Assembly: GCA_002714815.1 (NCBI GenBank)
Contig: PAYI01000009.1
Location: 93,815-120,979 of the forward strand
DNA from: Flavobacteriaceae bacterium
GTDB taxonomy: Bacteria > Bacteroidota > Bacteroidia > Flavobacteriales > Flavobacteriaceae
Direction: 5' to 3'
Length of the DNA stretch: 27,165 nucleotides
Below, in pieces: positions 1 to 8,200 of the stretch. Both the position numbers and the translations under genes were made by a program. Positions within the stretch are counted from its first letter, which is position 1. Each line of letters opens with the position of its first letter. A model generated the notes under the pieces. That model saw nothing but the letters and a program-made list of their open reading frames with translations, did not search any database and was not told the DNA's origin.

Positions 1-955
1 TTTTATTTGTTAAAATCTTCTTTTTGGATAATTTTAAAAAATTAGTGTCATCTAAACTTGACATTGCAGCCATGATTGTAGGTCCGGTAATTCCCATCCC
101 ACCTCTTGTAATATTATTTATCATTTCTATTCTTTCTGGTTTGGCAATCATATAACCCATTCTTAATCCTGCCATCCCATGAATTTTGGAAAACGTTCTA
201 GTAATAATTATATCCTTTCCTTGTGAAACTAATTCAGCCATTGAGTTAGAAAGTCCTTTTTCAGATAGCTCAATGTATGCTTCATCAACAAAAACAGGGA
301 CTTTTTCAGAAACCTCTGAACAGAATTTTAAAAGTCGTTTTGAATCAGTTATAGTTGCGGTTGGATTATTGGGATTAGTTATATAAACTAACTTAGTATT
401 AGAATCTATTGCAGCACGCATACCCTCCAAATCATGTTCAAAATTTTTATTGAGTTTAATTGCTCTCCAATCCCCTCCCATGGATCCAACTACATTTACT
501 AAAGACATATAACAAGGATCTGCAGTTACGACATTCCCTTTGGCACCTTGAAAAATTGAAATAGCAGTTTTCTCTAAAAGGTCCGAGGAGCCTGGTCCAG
601 TCATAACTTGATTAATTGAGACATTTTCCTTGGTAGCAATTTTTCGAATAAAATCATTTAGTAAGTCCCAAGAATAATAATTCCCTGATTTTGCCTGTAG
701 GATAAATGAATTTAGAGCATTTTCACTTGGCCCAAAAGGGTTTTCATTCCAATGCAACCTGGCCTTTAGACTATTTAACTTAGGTAAATTTGGAGGCGTG
801 TACTCACTGATGGTTGGGCTTTGAAAAATGAATTTTTTATCATTAAGGTTTGCATTTCTAACTGTTGTGCTCCATAATTTTTCAAAATTGACAAAAGTTC
901 CCAAACTAACTATGCTTCCAATTTTTATTGCATCTCTTCTGTTGAATTTTTTCAT
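1..955 (-). CDS. Tat-signal PLP-dependent aminotransferase, HisC-like (partial, C-terminus missing)
   Basis: Fold-type I PLP aminotransferase similar to histidinol-phosphate aminotransferase. The frame is open from an ATG at 955 down to the left edge, so about 318 residues are visible and the C-terminus is lost. The N-terminus begins MKKFNRRDAIKIGSIVSLG, a twin-arginine (RRDAIK) signal followed by a hydrophobic stretch, so export of the folded, cofactor-loaded enzyme is inferred. Visible family landmarks are RLHWNENPFGPS, the GPGSSDLLE region, ITNPNNPT, FVDEAYIE, and the PLP-lysine motif TFSKIHGMAGLRMGY with the Schiff-base Lys near residue 257. Cytoplasmic HisC has no signal peptide and no his genes are nearby, so the substrate is unknown and a role in histidine synthesis is unlikely. 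Family call is confident; the reaction is not. Confidence 0.85.
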   Translation of the reverse strand, partial: MKKFNRRDAIKIGSIVSLGTFVNFEKLWSTTVRNANLNDKKFIFQSPTISEYTPPNLPKLNSLKARLHWNENPFGPSENALNSFILQAKSGNYYSWDLLNDFIRKIATKENVSINQVMTGPGSSDLLEKTAISIFQGAKGNVVTADPCYMSLVNVVGSMGGDWRAIKLNKNFEHDLEGMRAAIDSNTKLVYITNPNNPTATITDSKRLLKFCSEVSEKVPVFVDEAYIELSEKGLSNSMAELVSQGKDIIITRTFSKIHGMAGLRMGYMIAKPERIEMINNITRGGMGITGPTIMAAMSSLDDTNFLKLSKKKILTNK

Positions 956-1256
956 AATAACAATTTTAAACTTAAAAATATGTTGTTATAAATAGTTAAT
1001 ACTGATACTTAAAAAAAAAAAATGTGTAAATAAGATTAATTGAAAAATAGATATCAAATAATACGAAGAATTAAAAAAATAGTCCTATAAAATGTATTAT
1101 TTACTGATTTTACATGATCGAGAAACAATTTGATATATTGAAAAAAGAATTAGAAGCAAGTAAATCTGAAACTAGAGTTGAAAAAATATCTGCTAGGAAT
1201 TCGTATAATATTCGTAAATCCAAAAAAAATGCCACCGAAAACGATGGCAAAAGTTG
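956..1256. other. AT-rich intergenic stretch between the aminotransferase and tRNA-Val
   Basis: Apart from the tRNA terminator at 1222-1248, I see no supported gene. An open frame at 1114-1311 on the plus strand encodes a Lys/Glu/Ile-rich stretch and then runs antisense through the tRNA, so I treat it as spurious. The promoter of the minus-strand aminotransferase must lie just right of 955, but no full TTG/TAnnTTTG pair is evident. Confidence 0.5.
1222..1248 (-). terminator. Rho-independent terminator of the tRNA-Val gene
   Basis: Read on the minus strand, a 7-bp stem (GCCATCG / CGGTGGC, one G-U pair) closes a TTTT loop and is followed by A and eight T. It starts 8 bases past the tRNA discriminator base, a normal position for ending tRNA transcription. 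Confidence 0.8.
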
Positions 1257-1331
1257 TGGGTGTTACTGGATTCGAACCAGTGACTTCTACCCTGTCAAGG
1301 TAGCGCTCTAAACCAACTGAGCTAAACACCC
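1257..1331 (-). tRNA. tRNA-Val (anticodon GAC)
   Basis: A complete 75-nt cloverleaf is readable on the minus strand: acceptor GGGTGTT/AACACCC with discriminator A, D-stem GCTC/GAGC, anticodon stem CTACC/GGTAG around the loop TTGACAG, five-base variable loop, and T-arm ACTGG-TTCGAAT-CCAGT. Anticodon GAC occupies 1294-1296 and reads valine codon GUC (and GUU by wobble after modification). The 3' CCA is not encoded: the bases after the discriminator read CAAC. It is a single tRNA followed directly by its own terminator. Confidence 0.97.
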
Positions 1332-1463
1332 ATAGTGCTTTTTAGTAATATTATTTATTAACTATTTCGTAAGTATGCCATTTTTTATACCATCAAATAT
1401 AATATTTAGAAATAATTATAATCAATTATTAATTAAGTTAACTAAAATAAAGGCTATGATATG

Positions 1464-1490
1464 TTGACATCTTGTTTTTTTGTAGCTTTA
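1464..1490 (+). promoter_or_regulatory. Candidate Bacteroidota promoter of the DUF411 lipoprotein gene
   Basis: TTGACA at 1464-1469 and TAGCTTTA at 1483-1490 (compare TAnnTTTG), with 16 bases between TTG and TA. The ATG at 1496 lies 6 bases beyond, so the message would be leaderless or nearly so. The last base of the -7 element deviates from consensus. Confidence 0.4.
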
Positions 1491-1495
1491 ATGAC

Positions 1496-1939
1496 ATGAA
1501 GAAATACTATTTACTAATTATATTATTTATGATCTTTTCTTGTAAAGGAAAAGTCGAAAATAAACATGTTGTTTATTTATCTCCAGATTGTGGGTGCTGT
1601 CATGATTGGGTTAAGCATATGGAAAAAAATAATTTTCCCTTAGAAAAAAACTTGAATTCTAATATGTATGATGTAAAAATTAATGCTGGTCTTCCAATTG
1701 ATTTAGCTTCTTGTCATACTGCTTTAATTAATGGATATTTTATAGAAGGACATGTCCCTGCAAATGATGTTAAAAGATTAATACAACAAAAGCCTAATGG
1801 AATAATTGGGTTAACTGTCCCTGGAATGCCAGCAGGAATTAATGTTCCAGGAATGGAGGTTAATGATGAAAAAGCAAATTTTGATGTATTGGCAATTGAT
1901 TCGAACGGAAAATCTAGTGTTTGGGCTCATTATGAGTAG
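1496..1939 (+). CDS. DUF411 family metal-binding lipoprotein
   Basis: A 147-residue protein of the DUF411 family, whose members often sit with copper or other metal resistance genes; biochemical role not established. I use the ATG at 1496 rather than an in-frame upstream codon at 1472 because MKKYYLLIILFMIFSC is a clean lipoprotein signal with the acylated Cys at residue 16. The family core follows: SPDCGCCHDW (Cys32, Cys34, Cys35, His36), then LASCHTAL (Cys73, His74), GYFIEGHVPA, and the C-terminal IGLTVPGMPAG stretch. The Cys/His arrangement suggests metal binding in the periplasm or on a membrane face. No copper ATPase, CusA or CopZ gene lies nearby, so copper is only a guess. It stands alone; the next locus downstream is a pseudogene. 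Confidence 0.88.
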   Translation: MKKYYLLIILFMIFSCKGKVENKHVVYLSPDCGCCHDWVKHMEKNNFPLEKNLNSNMYDVKINAGLPIDLASCHTALINGYFIEGHVPANDVKRLIQQKPNGIIGLTVPGMPAGINVPGMEVNDEKANFDVLAIDSNGKSSVWAHYE

Positions 1940-2010
1940 TTAAGAATTTTGAATAAAGTTCCTTTTTCAACATAGGAATTTTGTAGCTTTAAGTTTAAAA
2001 TTCAAAAAAA

Positions 2011-2412
2011 ATGAAACATCAATAGTTCAAGCATACGAATTTGAAATTGTAACTGTAGTAGAATCTGTTGTTCCCGAAGGTTTGGGAAGGTCAAGAATGC
2101 TCGCAAAGACAGAAGTAGTTGATTACAAGCCTTCAACTACGATTAGAATGGAAGATGGGGGAAAAAATAAATCTCAAAATGATAAACGTAAGGATATTAG
2201 AACCAATGCATTTGAGTAAACAAAGTTATTGAATTTATACAATCTTGGTGGAATTAGATTTAACAACATTGCTACTAATGATGCAATGGTTAAATCAAAT
2301 GGCAGCTGATGGTTGGGAGTTAGCTTTTGTGTCGGGAGGTGTAGAGTCAAGTGGTGACAAAGACACAAATGGAATATATCTTTCACGTTATATTTTTAAA
2401 AAACCTTTATAA
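2011..2412 (+). pseudogene. Broken DUF4177-like gene (frameshifts and a nonsense codon)
   Basis: Conceptual translation across frames gives one recognisable small protein. From about 2034, in the frame starting at multiples of three, it reads YEFEIVTVVESVVPEGLGRS, then RMLAKTEVVDY, an in-frame TAA at 2217-2219, and TKLLNLYNLGGIRFNNIA with TNDAMVK to about 2290. The reading then shifts to the frame that ends at the TAA at 2410-2412: LNQMAADGWELAFVSGGVES and GIYLSRYIFKKPL. The only suitable ATG (2011) is in this last frame and meets TAG at 2023, so a further shift lies near the start. I recall related flavobacterial proteins of about 130 residues with the pattern ETKLLN and a GWEL core; if so, the TAA replaces a Glu codon. 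Three independent lesions in 400 bp argue for real decay rather than one sequencing error. Function of the intact family is unknown. Confidence 0.75.
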
Positions 2413-2771
2413 ATAACTAAAACTTAACCTACTTAATTGTTTTTATTAAAGTTTAATTTATAAAACAAGCTAAAATTACAAATCCTCAGTTAATTCTATT
2501 TTTTTTCACAGTTTAAGAAAAAATCATCATTATTGAGTTTTCTGTCCTTCAATCAACCACAAACATCCAATCATGTTAATGTAAGCTGAGGCTAAATAAT
2601 AATGCGTTTTGATTTTCATTCAAATTAGTTTTTATATATAACTCTATATAATCTAAGTTATTATTTAATTAAAAAAACAAGTATTATAATTATATGATTT
2701 ACATAATTGAACACTTGGAAAATCGGTAATAATTCAGTATTTTCGTTATCCTTTAAAAATTTAGTTGCAAA
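2413..2771. other. AT-rich stretch with no convincing gene; one minus-strand micro-ORF
   Basis: No ORF of useful length, tRNA or strong terminator was seen. On the minus strand, 2619-2530 encodes a 29-residue peptide, MKIKTHYYLASAYINMIGC followed by LWLIEGQKTQ, with a hydrophobic centre of about 17 residues. It could be a micro-membrane protein or the relic of a larger gene; nothing else supports it. The GC content is slightly higher at 2545-2610 than in the flanks. Confidence 0.35.
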
Positions 2772-2942
2772 ATGAAACTTTCCAAGCAAAATAAAAATCT
2801 AGTATTAGATCACTGTGGATGTGAAATAAATACCTGTGATTGTGGTTATCATTATAAGGTAAGTTTGGATGAAAACCCTTTAAAAAATGTTGGATTTAAC
2901 AGAAAATTTCCTTGGTTTACTAAATTTTTTGACATAGGTTAA
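2772..2942 (+). CDS. Small Cys-rich protein with CxC...CxC motif, unknown function
   Basis: A 56-residue ORF starting at ATG 2772 and ending TAA 2942. Residues 14-27 read HCGCEINTCDCGYH: four cysteines (15, 17, 22, 24) in two CxC pairs flanked by His14 and His27, a spacing that could bind one metal ion. The N-terminus is basic (MKLSKQNKN) and no signal peptide or membrane segment is seen; the C-terminal half is neutral to basic with an aromatic FPWFTKFFDIG tail. Cysteine is rare in this AT-rich genome, so four in ten residues is unlikely by chance. It has no operon partner: a pseudogene precedes it and a lipoprotein gene follows 162 bp later. I do not recognise the family, and it may be only a fortuitous ORF. 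Confidence 0.55.
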   Translation: MKLSKQNKNLVLDHCGCEINTCDCGYHYKVSLDENPLKNVGFNRKFPWFTKFFDIG

Positions 2943-3104
2943 AACTATAGATAATTTTCAATTATACAGAATAAATATTTGTTATCTAATTAAATATTTA
3001 TGATACATAAAATTTAACGTTACATAACCATAGATCCTATTAAACAACCCTTTATTTGTAGGTAGTTTTTTTAATTTAGTTTTTATAATATAAATCAATT
3101 TGAA

Positions 3105-3332
3105 ATGAAAAAAATTTTCTTTTTATCTATTATTAGTTTATTAATATACTCATGTGTTTCTATTAAATTTCCTGAAGCAATTAGAGTTGACATAACAGTT
3201 CCTGCTGATTTTGATATTGATAAAATGCAAATTTTAATTGATACACTTAGAGGCATTAATAAAGAGGGTAAGAATAAAATAAATGGTAGTGTAGAATTTC
3301 TACTTCACAAAGCTAAAACTAAAAAAAAATGA
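3105..3332 (+). CDS. Small lipoprotein, unknown function
   Basis: A 75-residue protein with a clear lipoprotein signal, MKKIFFLSIISLLIYSC, acylated Cys at residue 17. The mature part is short and charged (FPEAIRVDITVPADFDIDKM), predicted exposed, and ends in a Lys-rich tail AKTKKK. I do not recognise a domain. It begins 162 bp after the Cys-rich mini-gene and is followed by the convergent SRPBCC gene at 3394, so it is probably monocistronic. The signal makes a real gene likely. Confidence 0.7.
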   Translation: MKKIFFLSIISLLIYSCVSIKFPEAIRVDITVPADFDIDKMQILIDTLRGINKEGKNKINGSVEFLLHKAKTKKK

Positions 3333-3393
3333 TGACTTTTATTTGATTTAGTAATTATTTTAGAAATATATTAAAAAAAGTAGTTTGCTTTTT

Positions 3394-3897
3394 CTATGAA
3401 AACCATTTGTGTTTTCCGAACTGATTTTGTTTTACTGGAGTTCCCTTTTCTATAAAAAACTTTAACCCCTTGGTTACATTATTCAAATATTTTTTCAAAG
3501 AGGGAAAAACATATATCTTTAATAACGCAATGTAAATTAAAATATGAAATTTTTTTGAAATATATGGCGTGACTTTTATAGTTAGTTTTGTTTTTTCATC
3601 TTTTGATTTTAAGTCCCACTCAACTTTTGATTTTTTACCATTTTTTTTTCCAATCATTAATTTAAAACCCTTGTTTTTTTCCCAGTTATAAAATATGCGT
3701 TCGTAAACCAGACCATTTAAATAGGTTAGTTCATCAATTTTGTTTTTATCATTCCAAACTACTTTTTTGTTGGACTTACAAAAAGGATGAAACAACTCTA
3801 AATGTGAAGCCTCAGATAAAATTTTCCATATTTTTTCTAAATCAGAGTTTATTATTATTTCCGAGTTGGTAGAATATTTACTCAATTGAGTACTCAT
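3394..3897 (-). CDS. SRPBCC (START-like) domain protein
   Basis: A 167-residue protein with the SRPBCC helix-grip pattern: an opening beta strand (NSEIIINSDLEKIWKILSEA) followed by HLELFHPFCKSNKKVVW, a central strand-rich part, and a long C-terminal helix (LKKYLNNVTKGLKFFIEKG) closing the pocket. Members bind hydrophobic ligands or act as cyclases or dehydratases; nothing here fixes the ligand. No signal peptide, so cytoplasmic. A hydrophobic run near residues 117-132 (FHILIYIALLKIYVF) could let it sit at the membrane. Upstream is a terminator at 3962-3983, so it is transcribed separately from the membrane-protein gene to its right, from a promoter in 3898-3961 that I cannot define. Confidence 0.7.
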   Translation of the reverse strand: MSTQLSKYSTNSEIIINSDLEKIWKILSEASHLELFHPFCKSNKKVVWNDKNKIDELTYLNGLVYERIFYNWEKNKGFKLMIGKKNGKKSKVEWDLKSKDEKTKLTIKVTPYISKKFHILIYIALLKIYVFPSLKKYLNNVTKGLKFFIEKGTPVKQNQFGKHKWFS

Positions 3898-3961
3898 CTA
3901 AATGATTATTAATTTAATGTGAATAAGTGATATTTAATATAAAATGTCTCTGCAAAATAAA

Positions 3962-3983
3962 AACCCTTCAACTAGGAAGGGTT
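3962..3983 (-). terminator. Rho-independent terminator after the membrane-protein gene
   Basis: A perfect 8-bp inverted repeat, AACCCTTC / GAAGGGTT, with a six-base loop, 7 bases past the stop of the minus-strand gene ending at 3991. On the minus strand it is followed by TTTATTTT; the plus strand also has a T-rich tail, so it may work in both directions. Confidence 0.8.
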
Positions 3984-3990
3984 CTTTTAT

Positions 3991-4416
3991 TTATTTCTGG
4001 TCGGGGTATTTAAACCAAATTCCTCCTAAAAACATAAAAGCGATACAAGCCCAAATAATAATTGATGGTATGTCTGGAGCTAAAGGAGCTGGTCCCATAT
4101 CAACAGTATGTCCATAACGATTTATAATATCTTCTGCCCCTGATGAAATTTCAACACCAGACTGTTTTAATTCAGATAACTGATAGGACATGTTTTTCTG
4201 TGCTAAAATTAAATATGATGATACTTGCAAACCAAAAAAGATTATACAAGTGCAAAATAGAGTCATGACAGCTTTAGCGTATGTAGGCAAATTTAATTCT
4301 CTTGTTCTTCTAATGAGGTAGAAAGCTAATATTGTTAATACTATAACACAGAGAAGATAAACTGCGTTATTTATAAAATTCAAATTAGCAATGTGATAAA
4401 TTTCAAATTCTTTCAT
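3991..4416 (-). CDS. Three-helix membrane protein, unknown function
   Basis: A 141-residue protein with three hydrophobic segments, near residues 17-35 (NAVYLLCVIVLTILAFYLI), 47-72 and 115-135 (SIIIWACIAFMFLGGIW). Between helices 2 and 3 a loop of about 40 residues contains GAEDIINRYGHTVDMGPAPL, probably on one face of the inner membrane. The C-terminus ends in KYPDQK just after the third helix. I do not recognise a named family. It has its own terminator immediately downstream and begins 68 bp left of the DUF2147 stop on the same strand, so it may share that gene's message. Confidence 0.65.
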   Translation of the reverse strand: MKEFEIYHIANLNFINNAVYLLCVIVLTILAFYLIRRTRELNLPTYAKAVMTLFCTCIIFFGLQVSSYLILAQKNMSYQLSELKQSGVEISSGAEDIINRYGHTVDMGPAPLAPDIPSIIIWACIAFMFLGGIWFKYPDQK

Positions 4417-4484
4417 TTTTTAATGATTTATGATTAATGTATTACAATATACTAAGAACAACCTTAATTTTATTCAAAAATAAT

Positions 4485-4907
4485 CTATTCTTTACGCTCC
4501 CATATTTGAGTCCTTCCCAAAAATGAAAACCCTAAAAAACCTCTTACTTTTAAAGTGTTTTTATCTTCAAGGTTAAGGTAACAATCATATACTTTACCAG
4601 ACTTTGGGTCCATAATTGTTCCATCTTCCCAAAATTCGTCTTGCAAGATTAAGTCTTTGACGATTACAATTCCTTCTATTGGCTTATTTTTGTTTTCCCC
4701 TTTGCACTTTACGCAAAGTTTACCTTTGTCTTCTGGCAACAAAAGGCGAATAATTTTTCCATAAAGTTTTCCGTCTTCTAAATAGAGAACAACCTCCGAT
4801 TTTTTCTGCCCTGTTTCATCGTCCTGGGTAATCCATATACCTTCTACAGATGTGGTTTGAATCAAATACGGATTTATTATTAATAGAAAGATGTAATACT
4901 GTATCAT
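4485..4907 (-). CDS. DUF2147 family secreted protein
   Basis: A 140-residue protein matching DUF2147, a small lipocalin-like periplasmic family of unknown function common in Bacteroidota and Proteobacteria. A hydrophobic N-terminus (MIQYYIFLLIINPYLI) acts as signal peptide. The family pattern is clear: GIWITQDDETGQKKSEV, KLYGKIIRLL, a CVKCKG cysteine pair, KPIEGIVIVKDL, DPKSGKVYDCYL, and the C-terminal LKVRGFLGFSFLGRTQIW. The CxxC pair and the later Cys could form a disulfide or bind metal. It lies divergent to the small membrane protein gene at 4973 (65 bp apart) and upstream of the three-helix membrane protein on the same strand. Confidence 0.88.
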   Translation of the reverse strand: MIQYYIFLLIINPYLIQTTSVEGIWITQDDETGQKKSEVVLYLEDGKLYGKIIRLLLPEDKGKLCVKCKGENKNKPIEGIVIVKDLILQDEFWEDGTIMDPKSGKVYDCYLNLEDKNTLKVRGFLGFSFLGRTQIWERKE

Positions 4908-4972
4908 AGAAACTAATATTTATTTTTTATTAAATTTAAAAAATCTATTATTAATGAATTTAACATTCAAAA

Positions 4973-5179
4973 ATGAAATCTTTTTTAAACCGATTTAAAT
5001 TTACGTTTATTCTAATCCCCGTAGCTTTATTTATTTCATTTTTAGATAAAAAAATAATTTCGGGGTTTCTATCTTCAAATGAAATTCCTGACCACTATCT
5101 ATTTATTGGTTCTTTATTGGTAGTTATTATTACTTTAATTTATGTAGTATTACGTTTCGATAAAAACACAAACTCTTGA
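4973..5179 (+). CDS. Small two-helix membrane protein, unknown function
   Basis: A 68-residue protein with two predicted transmembrane segments, residues 8-24 (FKFTFILIPVALFISFL) and 43-61 (LFIGSLLVVIITLIYVVL), joined by a short loop (DKKIISGFLSSNEIPDHY). The basic N-terminus suggests it is cytoplasmic. No domain recognised. The gene is divergent from DUF2147 and is followed by a 12-bp palindrome and the beta-galactosidase gene on the same strand, 104 bp away. Confidence 0.6.
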   Translation: MKSFLNRFKFTFILIPVALFISFLDKKIISGFLSSNEIPDHYLFIGSLLVVIITLIYVVLRFDKNTNS

Positions 5180-5190
5180 ATTGTAATCAT

Positions 5191-5202
5191 TAAGAATTCT
5201 TA
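5191..5202. repeat. 12-bp palindrome TAAGAATTCTTA upstream of beta-galactosidase
   Basis: A perfect dyad lying 12 bp after the preceding stop and 82 bp before the GH2 start. It has no loop and no T-run, so it is not a terminator; a regulator-binding site is possible but unproven. Such palindromes also arise by chance in AT-rich DNA. Confidence 0.3.
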
Positions 5203-5283
5203 GTTTTAATTATTGTAAATTGTAATTCTCAATAAATAATATTATGAGACATTTTAATTTTAAAAACAATAAAATCTATATAG

Positions 5284-8200
5284 ATGATCTGCTTAGTTAA
5301 AATTATTAAAAGGGGTCTATTATCAGTTATACTTACGGGCTCTTTTTTCTTTAGTAAAGAAATCTTATCACAAGGCCAAAACCAATTAAATTTTGAATAT
5401 TCAGATGATTTAACTTGGGAAAAACCGGAATGGGAAAATCCTGAAATATTTGAAATTAACAGAGAGAATCCAAAAGCCACCTTTTACAGTTATAAATCAT
5501 CTCAAAAGGCAATTGAAAATGATAATTGGGAAAATTCTTCTTATTATAAATCATTAAATGGTAATTGGCATTTTTTTTATGCAGAAGACATAAAATCAAG
5601 ACCAAAAAAATTTTATGAAAATAATTATAATCATTCTGGATGGAATTTAATTGAAGTCCCTTCAAACTGGGAATTAAAGGGATATGGAATCCCTTTTTAT
5701 ACAAACATTAAGTATATGTTCCCTTCAAATCCACCTTATATTCCTCATGATATAAATAATAACGGCTCTTATATTAAGTTTTTCGAAATACCTGATGATT
5801 GGTCGAATAAAGACGTATTCCTGCATTTCGAAGGAGTAAGTGGAGCAATGTACGTTTGGGTAAATGGAAATAAGGTTGGATATAGTGAAGGAAGTAAAAC
5901 CCCTGCAGAATTTAAAATTACTGATTATTTAATTAAAGGCAAAAACAAGATTTCTGTTCAGGTTCTCCGATGGTCAGATGCAAGTTACATGGAAGATCAG
6001 GATTTTTGGAGACTATCTGGTATTGAAAGAAGCACATATCTCCGTGCAGAGAATAAACTAAGTTTAATTGATTTCAAAATAAAAAATGATTTAATTAACA
6101 AATTTAGAGATGGTGACTTTAGTATAGATCTTGAAATTTTAAATAATGAAACAAAAATCACAAAAAAGGAAATTGAAATCAAAATTCTTGATAAAAATAA
6201 AGTAATATATGGAGAGCAAAAGACTGTAAGTTTTAAACCAGGTAAAAATGATATCAAATTCGAAAAAATAATAAAAGATGTAAAACAATGGAATGCTGAA
6301 ACCCCTAACTTATACCAGCTTTTAATTGAATTAAAGGGCGACCAAATTCAGGCTACTAAAATCGATATTGGTTTTAGAAATATTAAAATAGAAAAAAACT
6401 TACTTCTTGTAAATGGAAAACCTATTCTTATGAAGGGAGTTAATCTTCATGACCATGACCAAATATCAGGTCATGTTGTTTCTAAAGAACTTTTAATTAA
6501 AGATTTAGAATTGATGAAAAAAAATAATATAAATTCAATAAGGTGTAGTCATTATCCAAAGAACCCTTTTTTTTATAGAATGTGTGATAAATATGGATTT
6601 TATGTTATAGACGAGGCAAATATCGAAACTCATGGGATGGGAACCACCAATCAAGGGCTTGAAAATAGACCTGAAAAACAAGCTAAACATCCTGCTTATC
6701 TTAAAAACTGGGAGAATATGCATCTTGACAGAACAATAAGGATGTTCGAGAGGGATAAAAATTATGCTTCAGTAGTAATTTGGTCTTTAGGAAATGAGGC
6801 AGGAAATGGACAAAATATGTTCACAACATATAATTGGTTGAAAAATAATGACACATCAAGACCAGTTCAATATGAGGGTGCTACAAAATTTTCAAATACC
6901 GATATTCAAGCCCCAATGTATCATACAATAGAAATGATAAAAAATTATGCTGAAAATGAACCATCACGACCTTTGATTCTTTGTGAATATGCACATGCTA
7001 TGGGGAACAGTGTTGGAAACCTACAAGATTATTGGGATGTAATTGAATCCTATGATATACTTCAAGGTGGATTTATATGGGATTGGGTAGACCAAGGAAT
7101 TTTAACAAAAAATGAAGTAGGTGAAAAATTTTGGGCTTATGGCGGTGATTTAGGAGGTGAAGATTTTCAAAATGATAAGAATTTTTGTAATAATGGGCTA
7201 GTAAATCCTGACAGATCTATTCATCCCTCTCTTAAAGAGGTCAAAAAAGTATATCAAAATATAAAATTCAAATTTGAAGATTTTCAGTCAAAGGAAATTC
7301 TGATTTCTAACAAATATGATTTTAAAAACTTAAATGAATTTTATTATGATTGGGAGATTTTAAAAAATGGAAATAAAGTACTAGAGGGCTCAATAAAAGA
7401 ATTTTACTTAAAACCCCAAGATTCTAAACTAATTAAGCTAGATCTTCCAGAAATAATTAATGAAAGTGAGTATTTTCTAAATATATACGCAAAAAAGAAA
7501 GATAAGAGCTATCTTATTCCAAAAAACCATATAGTTGCTTATGAACAATTTTTTCTTGGTGGCAAAAGGATTTTTCAAAATAAAAGCAGAGAGAGTAAAG
7601 TAGTAAAAGTTTCTCAAAACAAAAACACTTTAAACCTTAAAGGGGAAAATTTTAATATAAAATTTGATAAGAATAATGGTTTACTAACCGAAATTGATTA
7701 TGGTAATGGAAATATAATTATAGAAGGGATTAAACCAAATTTTTGGCGTTCTCCAACTGATAACGATTACGGTTATTTTATGCCATTCAAGTTAAAGGTT
7801 TGGAAAAAGGCTTCTAAAAATCAAATTTTAGAGAGTTTTAAGTTTAAGAATTATAAAAAAGAAGGAGTTCAAGTAAAATCTAAATACATCTTACCCAGTA
7901 TTAAAGGTAGTGTTGAAATATCTTACATAATCAATACTAATGGTAAAATTGATGTAAAAACTTCTCTAACAAATATTTCTTCCAAACTACCAATTTTACC
8001 AAAGTTTGGAACAAACTTTATTATAAATAAAAAATATAACAAAGCTAAATGGTATGGTCGTGGTCCACACGAAAACTATCAAGACAGAAAAACATCATCC
8101 CTTTTCGGGATATATGAATCATATGTTTCTGATTTGTATTACCCCTATATAAGACCTCAAGAAAATGGAAATAGAACTGATATAAGGTGGCTTACCTTAA

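Noticed and set aside
186..386. 66-residue ORF on the plus strand
   Set aside because: It lies wholly inside the aminotransferase on the other strand, whose motifs are clear.
1114..1311. 65-residue ORF on the plus strand, Lys/Glu-rich
   Set aside because: It runs through the terminator and antisense to tRNA-Val; its last part (CYWIRTSD) is the usual false translation of a tRNA complement.
1956..1983. Hairpin AAAGTTCC / GGAATTTT after the DUF411 gene
   Set aside because: It has a G-U pair, a 12-base loop and no clean T-run, so a terminator is not supported.
2174..2386. 70-residue ORF on the minus strand
   Set aside because: It is opposite the readable remnant of the DUF4177-like pseudogene and has no recognisable features.
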